A stretch of DNA of 43,452 nt from Tagaea sp. CACIAM 22H2 (GCA_014444615.1 PVXE01000037.1:1-43452), one strand, 5' to 3'. Numbered from the stretch's first letter, positions 28,518 through 39,050 are shown. Made by a program: numbers and translations. Notes: generated by a model not told the origin, from the letters alone.

Positions 28518-28990
28518 AACTCCCCAAAGCGCGCGCCGCCAAACGTAAACGCATGGCCGTGCTGCTGCTGGCGATGATCGGCCTGGGCACCGCCGCCGCG
28601 TTGACGCTGACGGCGTTCGACGACCATCTCGTGTTCTTCCGCACGCCGACCGATGTGGCGACGCATAAGGCGCCGCTCGACCGTCAGATGCGCATCGGCG
28701 GCTTGGTCGAAGAAGGCTCGCTGGAGCGCGTCGCGGGCAGCACCGAAGTGCGATTCCGCGTGACCGATCTCGAACACGCCGTGCCCGTCGTCTATCGCGG
28801 CGTGCTGCCCGATCTGTTCCGCGAAGGCCAAGGTGTGGTCGCCAACGGCAAGCTCGCATCGAACGGCGTGTTCACCGCCAGCGAAGTGCTGGCCCGCCAC
28901 GACGAAAACTACATGCCGCCCGAAGTCGCCGAAGCGTTGAAGCGTTCGGGGCGCTGGCAGCATACCGAACCGCCGGGGGCGAAGAACTGA
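28514..28990 (+). CDS. ccmE: Haem chaperone CcmE
   Basis: A 158-residue membrane-anchored periplasmic protein. A basic N-terminus and one helix (about 14-33) lead to an OB-fold domain. The covalent haem site is HDENYMP with His129, followed by a flexible tail. The VLARHDENY sequence is the standard histidine form, not the cysteine variant of some archaea and deltaproteobacteria. It takes haem from CcmC and passes it to CcmF/H. Confidence 0.96.
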   Translation: MKLPKARAAKRKRMAVLLLAMIGLGTAAALTLTAFDDHLVFFRTPTDVATHKAPLDRQMRIGGLVEEGSLERVAGSTEVRFRVTDLEHAVPVVYRGVLPDLFREGQGVVANGKLASNGVFTASEVLARHDENYMPPEVAEALKRSGRWQHTEPPGAKN

Positions 28991-28991
28991 C

Positions 28992-31028
28992 ATGGCGCCG
29001 GAGCTTGGCCATATCGCGTTGATCCTGGCGCTGTGCGTGGCGCTGATCCAATCGGTGCTGCCGCTGGCGGGCGCGCAAGCGCGCGACCCCGCCTTGATGG
29101 CGACGGCCAAGCCCGCAGCTTACGCGCAGTTCTTCCTGGTGGCGCTGGCTTTCGGCTGCCTGATCTATTCCTTCGTCGTCTCGGACTTCACGGTCGAGAA
29201 CGTGGTGCGCAACTCGCACTCGGCGAAGCCCATGCTCTACAAGGTCAGCGGCGCGTGGGGAAACCACGAAGGCTCGATGGTGCTGTGGGCGCTGATCCTG
29301 GCGCTGTTCGGTGCGGCCGTCGCCGCGTTCGGGCGCAATCTGCCGCCGGGCTTGAAGGCGCGCACATTATCGATCCAGGCGATGATCGGCGTCGCCTTCC
29401 TCGCCTTCATCGTGTTCACCTCGAACCCGTTCAATCGCGTGTTCCCGCCGCCGCCGGACGGGCAAGACCTCAATCCGCTGCTGCAGGATCCCGGTCTCGC
29501 CTTCCATCCGCCGCTGCTCTATCTCGGCTATGTCGGCTTCTCGATCGTTTTCGCCTTCGCGATGGCGGCGTTGATCGAAGGCCGCGTGGACGCCGCCTGG
29601 GCGCGCTGGGTGCGGCCTTGGACGCTGGCCGCGTGGTCGGCGCTGACCGGCGGCATCGCGCTGGGTTCGTGGTGGGCCTATTACGAATTGGGCTGGGGCG
29701 GCTGGTGGTTCTGGGACCCGGTCGAAAACGCCAGCTTCATGCCCTGGCTGGTGGGGGCCGCACTGCTGCATTCGGCGATCGTCGCGGAAAAGCGCGACGC
29801 GCTGAAAACCTGGACGATCCTGCTCGCCATTCTCGCTTTCGCGCTGTCGCTGGTCGGCACGTTCCTGGTGCGCTCGGGCATTCTCACTTCCGTCCACGCC
29901 TTTGCCGTGGACCCCAAGCGCGGCGTGTTCATTCTGGCGATTTTGATTATCGCCGTCGGCGGCTCGCTCGCGCTCTATGCATGGCGCGCACCCATGCTGA
30001 AAGCCGGCGGCTTGTTCCAGCCGATCAGCCGCGAAGGCGGGCTGGTGCTGAACAATCTGCTGCTGGGCACGGCGACCGCGACCGTGTTCATCGGCACGCT
30101 GTACCCCTTGTTCCTGGAGGCGATCGGCGGCGCCAAAGTCTCGGTCGGCCCGCCCTTCTTCAACGCGACCTTCGTGCCGCTGATGGTGCCGCTGCTGATC
30201 GCCGTGTCGTTCGGGCCGATGATGGGCTGGAAACGCGCCGAGCTGGGGGCCGTGTTCCAGCGCCTGTGGGTGGCGCTGGCGTTGAGCCTCGGCGTGATCC
30301 TGCTGACGCTCGCCGTCGACAAAACCCGCCATGTCCTTGCGGCACTGGCGATGGGCCTTGCCGCGTGGCTGATTTTCGGCGCGCTGATCGAATGGGCGGA
30401 ACGCGTGAAGCTGTTCCGCGCCCCGCTCGCCACCGTGTGGTCGCGCGCGGTCAATCTGCCGCGCGCCGCCTGGGGCATGACCATCGCGCATGCGGGTTTG
30501 GGCCTGATGGTGCTGGGCATCACCGGATCGACCGCGTGGCAGACCGAAGTGATTCGCTTGGTGCGCGCGGGCGACGCGTTCGATGTCGCGGGCTATAGCT
30601 TCGTATTCAAAGGCACGCAGCGCCAGGAAGGGCCGAACTTCATCGCCACGCGCGCGGTGTTCGAGGTTTACAAGAACGAGCGCCTTTACGCCGTGATGAC
30701 GCCGGAGAAACGCCTGTTCCCGGCGGCGGGCTCGACGACGACCGAAGCGTCGATCCGCACGAATCTGTTGGCCGATCTTTACGCCACGATCGGCGATCCC
30801 GAGGGTGCTGGCCAGCCCGGTGCGGCCGGCCCGCCCGCCTTCCTTACCCAAGCGGGTCAAGACGTCGCGTGGACGGCGCGCATCTATCACAATCCGCTGG
30901 TGCCCTGGGTTTGGCTGGGCGCGCTGGTGATGATGATCGGTGCGGGCGTATCGCTCACCGACCGGCGCCATCGCGTGGGCGCCCCGCAGCGTTTGCCGCA
31001 GGCGGCACTGCCGACGGCCGCGGAATGA
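28992..31028 (+). CDS. ccmF: Cytochrome c haem lyase subunit CcmF
   Basis: A 678-residue polytopic membrane protein of the HHP family, which with CcmH and CcmI attaches haem to apocytochromes. The WWD motif is GWGGWWFWDPVENASFMPW near residues 233-251. About fifteen hydrophobic segments are present, and a large periplasmic domain precedes the last helix. Length is normal. The ATG lies one base after the ccmE stop, and its own stop overlaps the ccmG start. Confidence 0.97.
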   Translation: MAPELGHIALILALCVALIQSVLPLAGAQARDPALMATAKPAAYAQFFLVALAFGCLIYSFVVSDFTVENVVRNSHSAKPMLYKVSGAWGNHEGSMVLWALILALFGAAVAAFGRNLPPGLKARTLSIQAMIGVAFLAFIVFTSNPFNRVFPPPPDGQDLNPLLQDPGLAFHPPLLYLGYVGFSIVFAFAMAALIEGRVDAAWARWVRPWTLAAWSALTGGIALGSWWAYYELGWGGWWFWDPVENASFMPWLVGAALLHSAIVAEKRDALKTWTILLAILAFALSLVGTFLVRSGILTSVHAFAVDPKRGVFILAILIIAVGGSLALYAWRAPMLKAGGLFQPISREGGLVLNNLLLGTATATVFIGTLYPLFLEAIGGAKVSVGPPFFNATFVPLMVPLLIAVSFGPMMGWKRAELGAVFQRLWVALALSLGVILLTLAVDKTRHVLAALAMGLAAWLIFGALIEWAERVKLFRAPLATVWSRAVNLPRAAWGMTIAHAGLGLMVLGITGSTAWQTEVIRLVRAGDAFDVAGYSFVFKGTQRQEGPNFIATRAVFEVYKNERLYAVMTPEKRLFPAAGSTTTEASIRTNLLADLYATIGDPEGAGQPGAAGPPAFLTQAGQDVAWTARIYHNPLVPWVWLGALVMMIGAGVSLTDRRHRVGAPQRLPQAALPTAAE

Positions 31029-31564
31029 AACGTCTCCTGTTCATTCTGCCGCTGCTCGTCTTCGCGGGCGTGGCGGTCTATTTCGGTTTCGGCCTGACGC
31101 GCGATCCCAGCAAGATTCCGTCGGCGTTGATCGACAAGCCGATCCCCGAATTCGCGCTGCCGGAAATCGCGGGCACGGGCAAACCCGCCTTGGCCAGCGC
31201 CACGCTGAAGGGCGAGGTGGCGCTGGTCAACGTGTTCGCGTCGTGGTGCGCGCCGTGCCGGATCGAACATCCGATCTTCATGCGCCTCGCGCGCGACAAC
31301 GCCGTGCCGATCTACGGCATTTCCTACAAGGACAAGGCCGAGGATTCGGCCAAATGGCTGCGCGAGCTCGGCAACCCCTACAAGGCGATCGGCTGGGATT
31401 TCGAAGGCCGCGTCGCCATCGATTGGGGTGTTTACGGCGTGCCGGAGACGTTCGTCGTCGACAAGGCCGGCACGATCCGTTTCAAGCATGTCGGCCCGAT
31501 CACGCCCGACGTGCTGAACAACAACATCCTGCCGCTGATCGAAGAATTGAAACGCAAATCATGA
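31025..31564 (+). CDS. ccmG: Thiol:disulfide oxidoreductase CcmG (DsbE)
   Basis: A 179-residue membrane-anchored thioredoxin-like protein that reduces the CXXCH cysteines of apocytochromes in the periplasm. An N-terminal anchor (about 3-24) precedes the thioredoxin fold with WCAPC (Cys75, Cys78). The GVYGVPETFVVD segment contains the cis-proline and the family's acidic/tyrosine features. It overlaps ccmF and ccmH by 4 bases each. Confidence 0.96.
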   Translation: MKRLLFILPLLVFAGVAVYFGFGLTRDPSKIPSALIDKPIPEFALPEIAGTGKPALASATLKGEVALVNVFASWCAPCRIEHPIFMRLARDNAVPIYGISYKDKAEDSAKWLRELGNPYKAIGWDFEGRVAIDWGVYGVPETFVVDKAGTIRFKHVGPITPDVLNNNILPLIEELKRKS

Positions 31565-32010
31565 AGCGGCTTGCCTTCCTGTTGATGCTGCTGACCGGCC
31601 CGGCTTTGGCCGTGCTGCCCAGCGAACGTCTCGCTGATCCGGCATTGGAGGCGCGTGCGCGCGCCTTGAGCCTGGAATTGCGCTGCCAGGTTTGCCAGAA
31701 CCAATCGATCGACGATTCCAACGCGCCCTTGGCCGCCGATCTGCGCCGTTTGGTGCGCGAGCGCTTGGTCGCGGGCGACAGCGACGCGGGCGTGCTCGAT
31801 TACGTCGTGCGCCGTTATGGCGATTACGTGCTGCTGCGCCCGCCGATGCGCGAGGATACGGCACTGTTGTGGTTCGGACCGCTGGCGATTCTGATTGCGG
31901 GCGGGATCGGCGCGTTCGTCTATCTGCGCCGGCGCAAACTCACCGTCGAAGCCGCCCTCACGGCCGAGGAAGAAGCGCGGCTGAAGGCGATCGTGGAGCG
32001 CCGCGAATGA
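31561..32010 (+). CDS. ccmH: Cytochrome c maturation protein CcmH
   Basis: A 149-residue periplasmic thiol protein with a signal sequence (cleavage near ALA, residue 17) and a C-terminal membrane helix (about 102-120). The redox motif is LRCQVCQ with Cys42 and Cys45. It is the short, separate form of CcmH; the TPR half is encoded next as ccmI, unlike the fused E. coli protein. Both ends overlap neighbours (ATGA). Confidence 0.95.
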   Translation: MKRLAFLLMLLTGPALAVLPSERLADPALEARARALSLELRCQVCQNQSIDDSNAPLAADLRRLVRERLVAGDSDAGVLDYVVRRYGDYVLLRPPMREDTALLWFGPLAILIAGGIGAFVYLRRRKLTVEAALTAEEEARLKAIVERRE

Positions 32011-33404
32011 TCTGGGCGCTGGCGATCCTTCTGGCGGGCTTAAGTATCGGCGCCGTGTTGTGGCCGCTGCTGCGGCCCAAGACGAACGCGCAATCGCGCG
32101 CCGAGTTCGACAAGGAAATCTATCGCGACCAATTGGCGGAGATCGATCGCGATCTGGCGCGCGGCGCCATCGGCGATGCGGAAGCCAAGGCCGCGCGCGC
32201 CGAGATCGGCAGGCGGTTGCTGGCGGTCGCGAACGAAACGGCCGAAGGCAGCGTCGCACGGCCCGCCTTGCGCAAATTCGCCGTGTTCATCGTGCTGACG
32301 CTTCCGGTTGCGGGTGTCGCGCTCTATGCCGATCGCGGCGCCCCCGACCGGCCCGGCCAGCCTTTGGCCGAGCGGCGGATGCAAGGCCCCGACGAAGGCG
32401 AAACCGACCGCCAGCAGATCGTGCGCTTCGCGCTAACGATGCGCGAGCGCACGGCCAAGGACCCCAACGATCTGGAAGCCTGGATACGCTTGGCGCAAGC
32501 GACCAGCGCCATCGGCCAAACGGCCGAAGCGCTGGGCGCGTGGCGCAAAGCCGACGAGATCGCCGGCAAACCGCCGGAGATCGCCGGGCTGCTGGGCGAA
32601 GCGGCGGTCGCCGCAAACGACGGCAACGTGACGCCGGAGGCCGAAGCGGCCTTCGCGCGCGTGCTGGAAGTGGCGCCCGGCGATCCGCGCGCGCGTTTCT
32701 TCACCGGCCTGGCGCGGCTGCAAGCGGGCCAAGCGCGCGAAGCGGTGCAGATCTGGTTCAATCTGATCGCCGCGTCGCCCAAGGACGCGCCCTGGGTCGA
32801 GACCGTGCGCGCGCGCATGGAAGAAGCGGCCAAGGAATCGCGCATCAATCTGCGTTCGCTGCGCGCTTCGGCCAATAATCCGCCCGCCCAGATCACGCTG
32901 GGGCCGCCGTCGATCGTGCCGCCCGGCGGGGCGGGCATCGCTGCGCTGCCCGACGCCGATCGCCTCGCCGCCATCCGCACGATGGTCGAGTCGCTCGCGA
33001 CGCGCCTGGAAGCGCAGCCTGACGATCTGGATGGCTGGCGGCGCTTGGCGCGCAGCTGGCGCGTGCTGGGCGAGAAGGACAAGGCGCTCGCCGCCTATGC
33101 GCGCACCGCCGCGATCGTGCCGAACAACACCGGCGTGCTGCAAGACTACGCCGACGCGCTGCTCGATCTGGTGCCCGAGGCCGAGCGACTGCCCGAACCC
33201 GGCCGCACCGCGATGGCACGTTTGCTGGAACTCGAACCCGCCAATCCGTCGGCGCTGTGGCTGAACGGGCTCGACGCCGCGAATGCGGGCAACAAGCTGG
33301 CGGCGACGGCTTTGTGGCAGCGTCTGCTCGACACGATCCCGGCGGATTCGCCCGCGCGCGCCGATTTGACCGAGCGCATCGAAAAACTCAAACGCGCCGA
33401 GTGA
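32007..33404 (+). CDS. ccmI: Cytochrome c maturation TPR protein CcmI
   Basis: A 465-residue apocytochrome chaperone (CycH). Two membrane helices lie at about 3-22 and 91-108, separated by a cytoplasmic loop with a charged helix. The periplasmic part contains TPR repeats, for example DLEAWIRLAQATSAIGQTAE and DLDGWRRLARSWRVLGEKDK. It presents the C-terminal helix of apocytochrome c to CcmF/H. It closes the operon, and its stop is immediately adjacent to the stop of the convergent cyclase gene with no intervening base. Confidence 0.93.
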   Translation: MIWALAILLAGLSIGAVLWPLLRPKTNAQSRAEFDKEIYRDQLAEIDRDLARGAIGDAEAKAARAEIGRRLLAVANETAEGSVARPALRKFAVFIVLTLPVAGVALYADRGAPDRPGQPLAERRMQGPDEGETDRQQIVRFALTMRERTAKDPNDLEAWIRLAQATSAIGQTAEALGAWRKADEIAGKPPEIAGLLGEAAVAANDGNVTPEAEAAFARVLEVAPGDPRARFFTGLARLQAGQAREAVQIWFNLIAASPKDAPWVETVRARMEEAAKESRINLRSLRASANNPPAQITLGPPSIVPPGGAGIAALPDADRLAAIRTMVESLATRLEAQPDDLDGWRRLARSWRVLGEKDKALAAYARTAAIVPNNTGVLQDYADALLDLVPEAERLPEPGRTAMARLLELEPANPSALWLNGLDAANAGNKLAATALWQRLLDTIPADSPARADLTERIEKLKRAE

Positions 33405-34394
33405 TCAGATCGCGGCGACGAAGGTGCGCAAGGGTGCCGCGCGCCCGGCGATCGGAATCTCACCCAAATCGGAAAGCCGCGCGCGAAGCGCCGCATCGCG
33501 CAGCCCCGCGACGACATCGCCCGAGATCAACAAGCGCGCGCGTCTTGCGCCCGCTTCCGCCTCCAATCGTTTGGCGACGTTGACCGCATCGCCGAGATAG
33601 ACGATCTCGCGCCGTACGTCGCCGATTTCGCCCACCGCCACCGTGCCGCCATGCAAGCCGCCGCGAAACCGCGGCGCCACGCCAAACCGCGCGACATAGT
33701 CGGGGGCGAGCGTATCGAGGGCGGCGATCGTGGCGATGGCGCCCTTCACCGCGTCGTCGGCGCGCGCGATCGGCCATGTCACGACGATCTCGTCGCCGAT
33801 ATAGCGATGGATCTCGCCGCGCGCATCCAGGATCGGCGGTGTGGCATCCGGCACGGCGCTGGCCAACAATTCGAGAAAGCGGGGTGCCCCGAGTTTCTCC
33901 GCCGCCGCGGTTGAGCCTTCCATATCAAGGAACAGGAAAAGCCGCGCTTCCTCGCGCGGGCGATGATAGCGGCCGACCATCAAGCGCCACAGATTGCCCC
34001 GGCCGAGCAAGCGGTCGATCGAGAGATAAGCGACAGCGATGGCGACCAGCGACAAGCCGAAAACGACGTCGCTAAGGAAGCCGAACACCGGCAGCTCGTC
34101 CGCGATCGGCAGCACGGCGCGCATCGCGGCCAAACTTGCGACGATGATCGTCAACCAGACGGCGATGCGGATCGCGAACAGCGCCATGAAGCGCATACGC
34201 CGCAGCCATTTGCCGTAGGGGCCGTCGACGACATAGGCCTCGAACAGCGAGATTCCCAGGCTGATCGGCAATCCCGCGACCACGCCGCGCGCGAAGCTCG
34301 CAGCGCTGCCGCCGCCGTTCACCATCGCGTAGGCGACGCCCAGCGCCACGCCGAGCGCGGTCATGACGGTCACGATCCGGGCGCGCAAGCTCAT
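33405..34394 (-). CDS. Membrane-bound class III adenylate/guanylate cyclase
   Basis: A 329-residue protein with four predicted membrane helices (about 8-25, 34-53, 69-94 and 105-126) and a C-terminal class III nucleotide cyclase domain (about 150-325). The first metal-binding Asp is Asp157 in LFLDMEGST and the second is Asp201 in YIGDEIVVTW. The AVNVAKRLE helix with the transition-state Asn/Arg pair follows later. Substrate choice between ATP and GTP cannot be settled by eye. The ATG overlaps the stop of the PAS protein gene by 4 bases, so the two are likely a unit. The membrane part has no recognised sensory domain. Confidence 0.85.
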   Translation of the reverse strand: MSLRARIVTVMTALGVALGVAYAMVNGGGSAASFARGVVAGLPISLGISLFEAYVVDGPYGKWLRRMRFMALFAIRIAVWLTIIVASLAAMRAVLPIADELPVFGFLSDVVFGLSLVAIAVAYLSIDRLLGRGNLWRLMVGRYHRPREEARLFLFLDMEGSTAAAEKLGAPRFLELLASAVPDATPPILDARGEIHRYIGDEIVVTWPIARADDAVKGAIATIAALDTLAPDYVARFGVAPRFRGGLHGGTVAVGEIGDVRREIVYLGDAVNVAKRLEAEAGARRARLLISGDVVAGLRDAALRARLSDLGEIPIAGRAAPLRTFVAAI

Positions 34395-34855
34395 GGCTTC
34401 GATGCGCGATCCACGCGATAGGCGGCGGCGAGGATGAATTTCACGTCGCCTTTTTCGCCCGTCAGCGGCAAGGACAAACGCTCCCAGGTTTGCGGCTCGT
34501 CGTTCTTGCCGAACCATGCGGCATAGACGCGCCAATACGGGCGCTGCGTGCGCCGCACGAGGCGATATTCGGCGCGCAGCAGGCTCGCCTGCTCGGTCGG
34601 AAGATCGTCGACATTCGCCCCCGTCATATCGATTCCGAACGCCTTGCGGAACGACGTGCCGTAGAAACCGTAGCGGAAATTCTGCGCGGCGCGCACTTCG
34701 ATCACGATCAGGTTGCGCGCCCAATCGGACAGGCCTTCGACGCCGAAGGTCTTGGCGCGCGGAACGCCGCCGCTGGCCGGGCAATGGCGCAGCCAATAGC
34801 GGAACAGGCCGCGCAGGCCCACATGTTCGATGGAAGCGAGAAGTTCGGCGCTCAT
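34391..34855 (-). CDS. PAS-domain (PAS_5-type) protein
   Basis: A 154-residue soluble protein resembling the PAS_5 family found widely in alphaproteobacteria, with WARNLIVIEVRAAQNFRYGFYGTSF-like core (written here in part: NFRYGFYGTSFRKAFGIDMT) and YRLVRRTQRPYWRVYAAW. These proteins sense or bind small ligands, and none of that kind has a firm biochemical role. The ATG at 34855 is preferred, because the open frame upstream runs into the tRNA gene. It overlaps the cyclase start and may regulate it. Confidence 0.75.
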   Translation of the reverse strand: MSAELLASIEHVGLRGLFRYWLRHCPASGGVPRAKTFGVEGLSDWARNLIVIEVRAAQNFRYGFYGTSFRKAFGIDMTGANVDDLPTEQASLLRAEYRLVRRTQRPYWRVYAAWFGKNDEPQTWERLSLPLTGEKGDVKFILAAAYRVDRASKP

Positions 34856-34929
34856 GGAGCGCAAATTATACGGCGATTCGGGGATTTGCGCGGGGGCCGC
34901 CGCCCCTGCTGTTCCATCTTTGGCGATGG

Positions 34930-35041
34930 CATTCATTCGGGGGCGGGTTGGTGGAGCCGATCGGGATCGAACCGACGACCTCCTCATTGCGAACGAGGCG
35001 CTCTCCCAGCTGAGCTACGGCCCCGGCCGCCCGAATGAATG
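34930..35041. repeat. 12-bp inverted repeat flanking tRNA-Ala
   Basis: CATTCATTCGGG at 34930-34941 and its exact complement CCCGAATGAATG at 35030-35041 lie 5-7 bases outside each end of the tRNA gene. In the tRNA transcript the 5' leader and 3' trailer would pair as an extra stem outside the acceptor stem. Confidence 0.8.
34949..35024 (-). tRNA. tRNA-Ala (anticodon CGC)
   Basis: A full cloverleaf of 76 bases with encoded CCA. The acceptor stem is GGGGCCG/CGGCTCC and contains the G3:U70 pair that is the main identity element of alanine tRNA. The anticodon loop TTCGCAA gives anticodon CGC, reading GCG codons, which are frequent in this GC-rich genome. D arm (GCTC/GAGC) and T arm (TTCGATC loop) are standard. 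A good promoter lies upstream, and a 12-bp inverted repeat flanks the gene. Confidence 0.97.
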
Positions 35042-35048
35042 GCGCGGG

Positions 35049-35077
35049 ATAATGTCGGGGCCTCCCCTGTAAGTCAA
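35049..35077 (-). promoter_or_regulatory. Sigma-70 promoter of tRNA-Ala
   Basis: On the minus strand TTGACT (35077-35072) and CATTAT (35054-35049) are exactly 17 bases apart. The predicted start near 35042 is the first base before the flanking repeat. Confidence 0.8.
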
Positions 35078-35156
35078 GCGGCGGATTATCGTGACCTTGC
35101 ATGGACTTGACCGGTCCGATAGGTTGCGACTCCGATTTCGCCGTTGAGGGGAAACG

Positions 35157-35435
35157 ATGCAGTCCCTGGGTATCCTGATCGCGACCGCGATCTCCATCTA
35201 TATCTGGATTTTGATCGCCTCGGCGATCCTGTCCTGGCTGCTGGCGTTCAACGTGCTGAACGCCCGCAACCAGGTCGTCTACACGATCGGCGATTTCCTT
35301 TACCGGATCACGGAGCCCGCCTTGCGGCCGATCCGCCGCTTCGTGCCGTTCATCGGCGGGATCGACATTTCGCCCGTCGTGTTGATCCTGCTGCTGATCT
35401 TCGCGCGCAATCTGGTCTACGAGTACTGGCTGTGA
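35157..35435 (+). CDS. YggT-family membrane protein
   Basis: A 92-residue YggT-family protein with two membrane helices (about 6-28 and 70-90) and the family motif [14 protein letters not shown] between them. YggT proteins are linked to cell division, chloroplast nucleoid partition or osmotic adaptation in different organisms, with no settled role. GAGGGG precedes the ATG. The stop overlaps the GTG start of folD, so the two genes are likely co-translated. Confidence 0.9.
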   Translation: MQSLGILIATAISIYIWILIASAILSWLLAFNVLNARNQVVYTIGDFLYRITEPALRPIRRFVPFIGGIDISPVVLILLLIFARNLVYEYWL

Positions 35436-36307
35436 CCGCCCGGCAGATCGACGGCAAGCAAATCGCCGCCGATCTGCGGGCGGCGATCGCCCTGGGCGTG
35501 GACGAGCTGGAGGAAGCCCACCGCGTGACGCCGGGTCTGGCGGTCGTGCTGGTGGGCGAGGATCCGGCGAGCCAGGTCTATGTCCGCAACAAGGGCAAGG
35601 CGACGCTCGAAGCGGGCATGAAAAGCTTCGAGCATAAATTGCCCGCGACGACGACCCAGGCCGAATTGCTGGAGATCGTCCAGCGCATGAACGCCGACGA
35701 TTCGGTCGACGGCATTCTCGTGCAATTGCCGCTGCCCAAACATATCGACGCCAACGCGGTGCTCGACGCGATCCATCCCGACAAGGATGTGGACGGGTTC
35801 CACCCGATCAATGCGGGGCGTCTTGCGATCGGCCGGCCGGGGCTTGTGCCCTGCACGCCATCGGGCTCGATGCGCTTGATCCGCGCGGTCGAACCGAAGC
35901 TTGCGGGCAAACATGCCGTCGTGATCGGCCGCTCGAACATCGTGGGCAAACCCATGGCCCAATTGCTGCTGGCCGCCGATTGCACGGTGACGATCGCGCA
36001 TTCCAAAACCGCCGATCTGCCCGCGATGGCGCGTCAGGCCGATATTCTGATCGCTGCCGTCGGCCGGCCCGAGATGGTGTCCGGCGATTGGGTGAAGCCG
36101 GGCGCCATCGTGATCGATGTGGGCATCAATCGCGTGCCGGCGGCGGACGGCAAAACCAAGCTCGTCGGCGACGTGCATTACCAATCGGCCGCCGAAAAAG
36201 CCGGCGCCATCACGCCCGTGCCCGGCGGCGTGGGGCCGATGACGATCGCGTGTTTGCTGGAAAACACGCTGCGCGCGGCCAAGCTGCGCCGCGGCATCAA
36301 GCTCTAA
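35432..36307 (+). CDS. folD: Bifunctional methylenetetrahydrofolate dehydrogenase/cyclohydrolase
   Basis: A 291-residue FolD, interconverting 5,10-methylene-, methenyl- and 10-formyl-tetrahydrofolate with NADP. Catalytic residues Tyr50 and Lys54 lie in [11 protein letters not shown], and the family signatures [22 protein letters not shown] and [10 protein letters not shown] are intact. Length is normal. The start is GTG at 35432, inside the yggT stop. Its 3' end overlaps the convergent DUF3253 gene by 4 bases. Confidence 0.97.
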   Translation: MTARQIDGKQIAADLRAAIALGVDELEEAHRVTPGLAVVLVGEDPASQVYVRNKGKATLEAGMKSFEHKLPATTTQAELLEIVQRMNADDSVDGILVQLPLPKHIDANAVLDAIHPDKDVDGFHPINAGRLAIGRPGLVPCTPSGSMRLIRAVEPKLAGKHAVVIGRSNIVGKPMAQLLLAADCTVTIAHSKTADLPAMARQADILIAAVGRPEMVSGDWVKPGAIVIDVGINRVPAADGKTKLVGDVHYQSAAEKAGAITPVPGGVGPMTIACLLENTLRAAKLRRGIKL

Positions 36308-36572
36308 ACGTCGAACTTCGCGCGAAGGCGGATCACGCCTTTCGCCCCTTCGGGATTGGGCACGGGCTTGCCCTTGCGCAGGATTTCGATCTTGCCGGCG
36401 TGAACGAGTTCCACCGCCCGCGCGCGAATGCGCGGCAGCAGCTTCTGCCATTCGCCGTCTTGCGGCTCCAGCGCCATCGCGACGTCGGAGGGCGAGATCG
36501 ACTTTCCCGCACCCGCGTCCTGCGTCAAACGCAGGATCGCGGCGTCGAGGGGATCGATCTCGCCGTCGCCGG

Positions 36573-36576
<4 letters not shown>
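36304..36576 (-). CDS. DUF3253-type small protein
   Basis: A 90-residue protein resembling the DUF3253 family, a probable winged-helix fold: [14 protein letters not shown] at the start, then [33 protein letters not shown] and a C-terminal VIRLR strand. The fold suggests DNA or RNA contact, but no function is known. The start is GTG at 36576, overlapping the argG stop (GTGA), so expression follows argG. The 3' end overlaps folD on the other strand by 4 bases. Confidence 0.75.
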
Positions 36577-37784
<1,208 letters not shown>

Positions 37785-37860
37785 CTGGGTAAGTCCCGTT
37801 GGCGGAAGGGAAATTCGCGCGGAAATTATGGGATCGGGCCCGGACGGGCAAGTCCCAAGA

Positions 37861-39018
37861 TCACGCCCCGAGCGCGTCGCGCTCGCTGCGTTTGAGCTTT
37901 TCCGAAGCGCTTTTGAGCTGGCCGCAGGCGGCGAAAATATCCTCGCCGCGCGGCGTACGGATCGGCGCCGAATACCCCGCGCGCGACACGATATCGGCGA
38001 ATTCCCAGATCGCTTCGGGCGTCGAACGTTCGAACGGGGCGCCCGGCCAAGGATTGAAGGGGATCAGGTTGATCTTGGCCGGAATGCCCGCGATCAGGCG
38101 CACGAGTTCGCGCGCGTCCGCCTGGCTGTCGTTCACACCCTTCAACATCACGTATTCGAAGGTGATGCGCCGCGCGTTGGACAGCGTCGGGTACTTGCGG
38201 CACGCCGCGAGCAATTCGGCGATCGGGTATTTCTTGTTGAGGGGCACGAGCACGTCGCGCAGATCGTCGCGCACCGCGTGCAGCGAGATCGCGAGCATGA
38301 CGCCCAATTCCTCGCCCGCGCGCGGAATGAGCGGCGCGACGCCGGAGGTCGACAGCGTGATGCGGCGCTTGGAAATCGCGATGCCTTCCGCATCCATGAT
38401 GATGCGCAAGGCTTTCGCCACGTTCTCGTAATTGAACAGCGGCTCGCCCATGCCCATCATCACGATGTTGGTGAGCTTGCGGTTCGTTTCCGGCCCCGGC
38501 CATTCGTCGAACGTGTCTTTGCACAGCATGACCTGGCCGACGATTTCCTCGGGCGTCAGGTTGCGCACCAAGCGCTGCGTGCCGGTGTGGCAGAATTTGC
38601 AGGTCAGCGTGCAGCCGACCTGGCTCGACACGCATAGCGCGCCGCGATCGTCCTCGGGAATATGGACGGTTTCGATCTCCTGCCCGTCGGGCATGCGCAG
38701 CAGCCATTTTTTGGTGCCGTCGATCGAATCCTGCAAACGCGACACATGCGGCCGGCGCACGGCGTAGCCTTCCTCCAGCTTCGCGCGCAGCTTCTTCGAC
38801 ATGTCGGTCATGTCGGCGAAATCGCGCGCCCCCTTGCCGTAGATCCAGCCCCAAAGCTGCTTGGCGCGGAAGGCGGGCTCGCCCATCGATTTGAACAGAT
38901 CGCCCAATTCCTCGCGCGACAGGCCGACGAGATTCGTGCGCCCGTCGGCGTGCGACGGGGCGGGCAGCGCCTCCTTGAACGGGGCGAGGGCCGGCGGCGG
39001 AACTTGGGCTTCGAGCAT
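37861..39018 (-). CDS. rlmN: Dual-specificity 23S rRNA/tRNA methyltransferase RlmN
   Basis: A 385-residue radical SAM enzyme that methylates C2 of A2503 in 23S rRNA and A37 in tRNAs. The cluster motif is CTLTCKFC with Cys136, Cys140 and Cys143, and the C-terminal catalytic cysteine is in FAACGQLK. The GEPLFNY segment is typical. The ATG at 39018 has an AAGG site inside a small hairpin (GCGCC at 39020-39024 with GGCGC at 39031-39035). It follows the IalB-family gene by 32 bases on the same strand. Confidence 0.96.
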   Translation of the reverse strand: MLEAQVPPPALAPFKEALPAPSHADGRTNLVGLSREELGDLFKSMGEPAFRAKQLWGWIYGKGARDFADMTDMSKKLRAKLEEGYAVRRPHVSRLQDSIDGTKKWLLRMPDGQEIETVHIPEDDRGALCVSSQVGCTLTCKFCHTGTQRLVRNLTPEEIVGQVMLCKDTFDEWPGPETNRKLTNIVMMGMGEPLFNYENVAKALRIIMDAEGIAISKRRITLSTSGVAPLIPRAGEELGVMLAISLHAVRDDLRDVLVPLNKKYPIAELLAACRKYPTLSNARRITFEYVMLKGVNDSQADARELVRLIAGIPAKINLIPFNPWPGAPFERSTPEAIWEFADIVSRAGYSAPIRTPRGEDIFAACGQLKSASEKLKRSERDALGA

Positions 39019-39050
39019 GGCGCCTTAATAGGCGCAGAGCCCTTTAGAGT

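Noticed and set aside
34930..35041. Repeats around tRNA-Ala as phage or island attachment sites
   Set aside because: They are inverted rather than direct, symmetric about the tRNA, and no integrase or foreign block lies next to them.
36304..36310. Frameshift at the folD end because of the overlap with the DUF3253 gene
   Set aside because: Both proteins have normal lengths and complete ends; a 4-base convergent overlap is enough to explain it.
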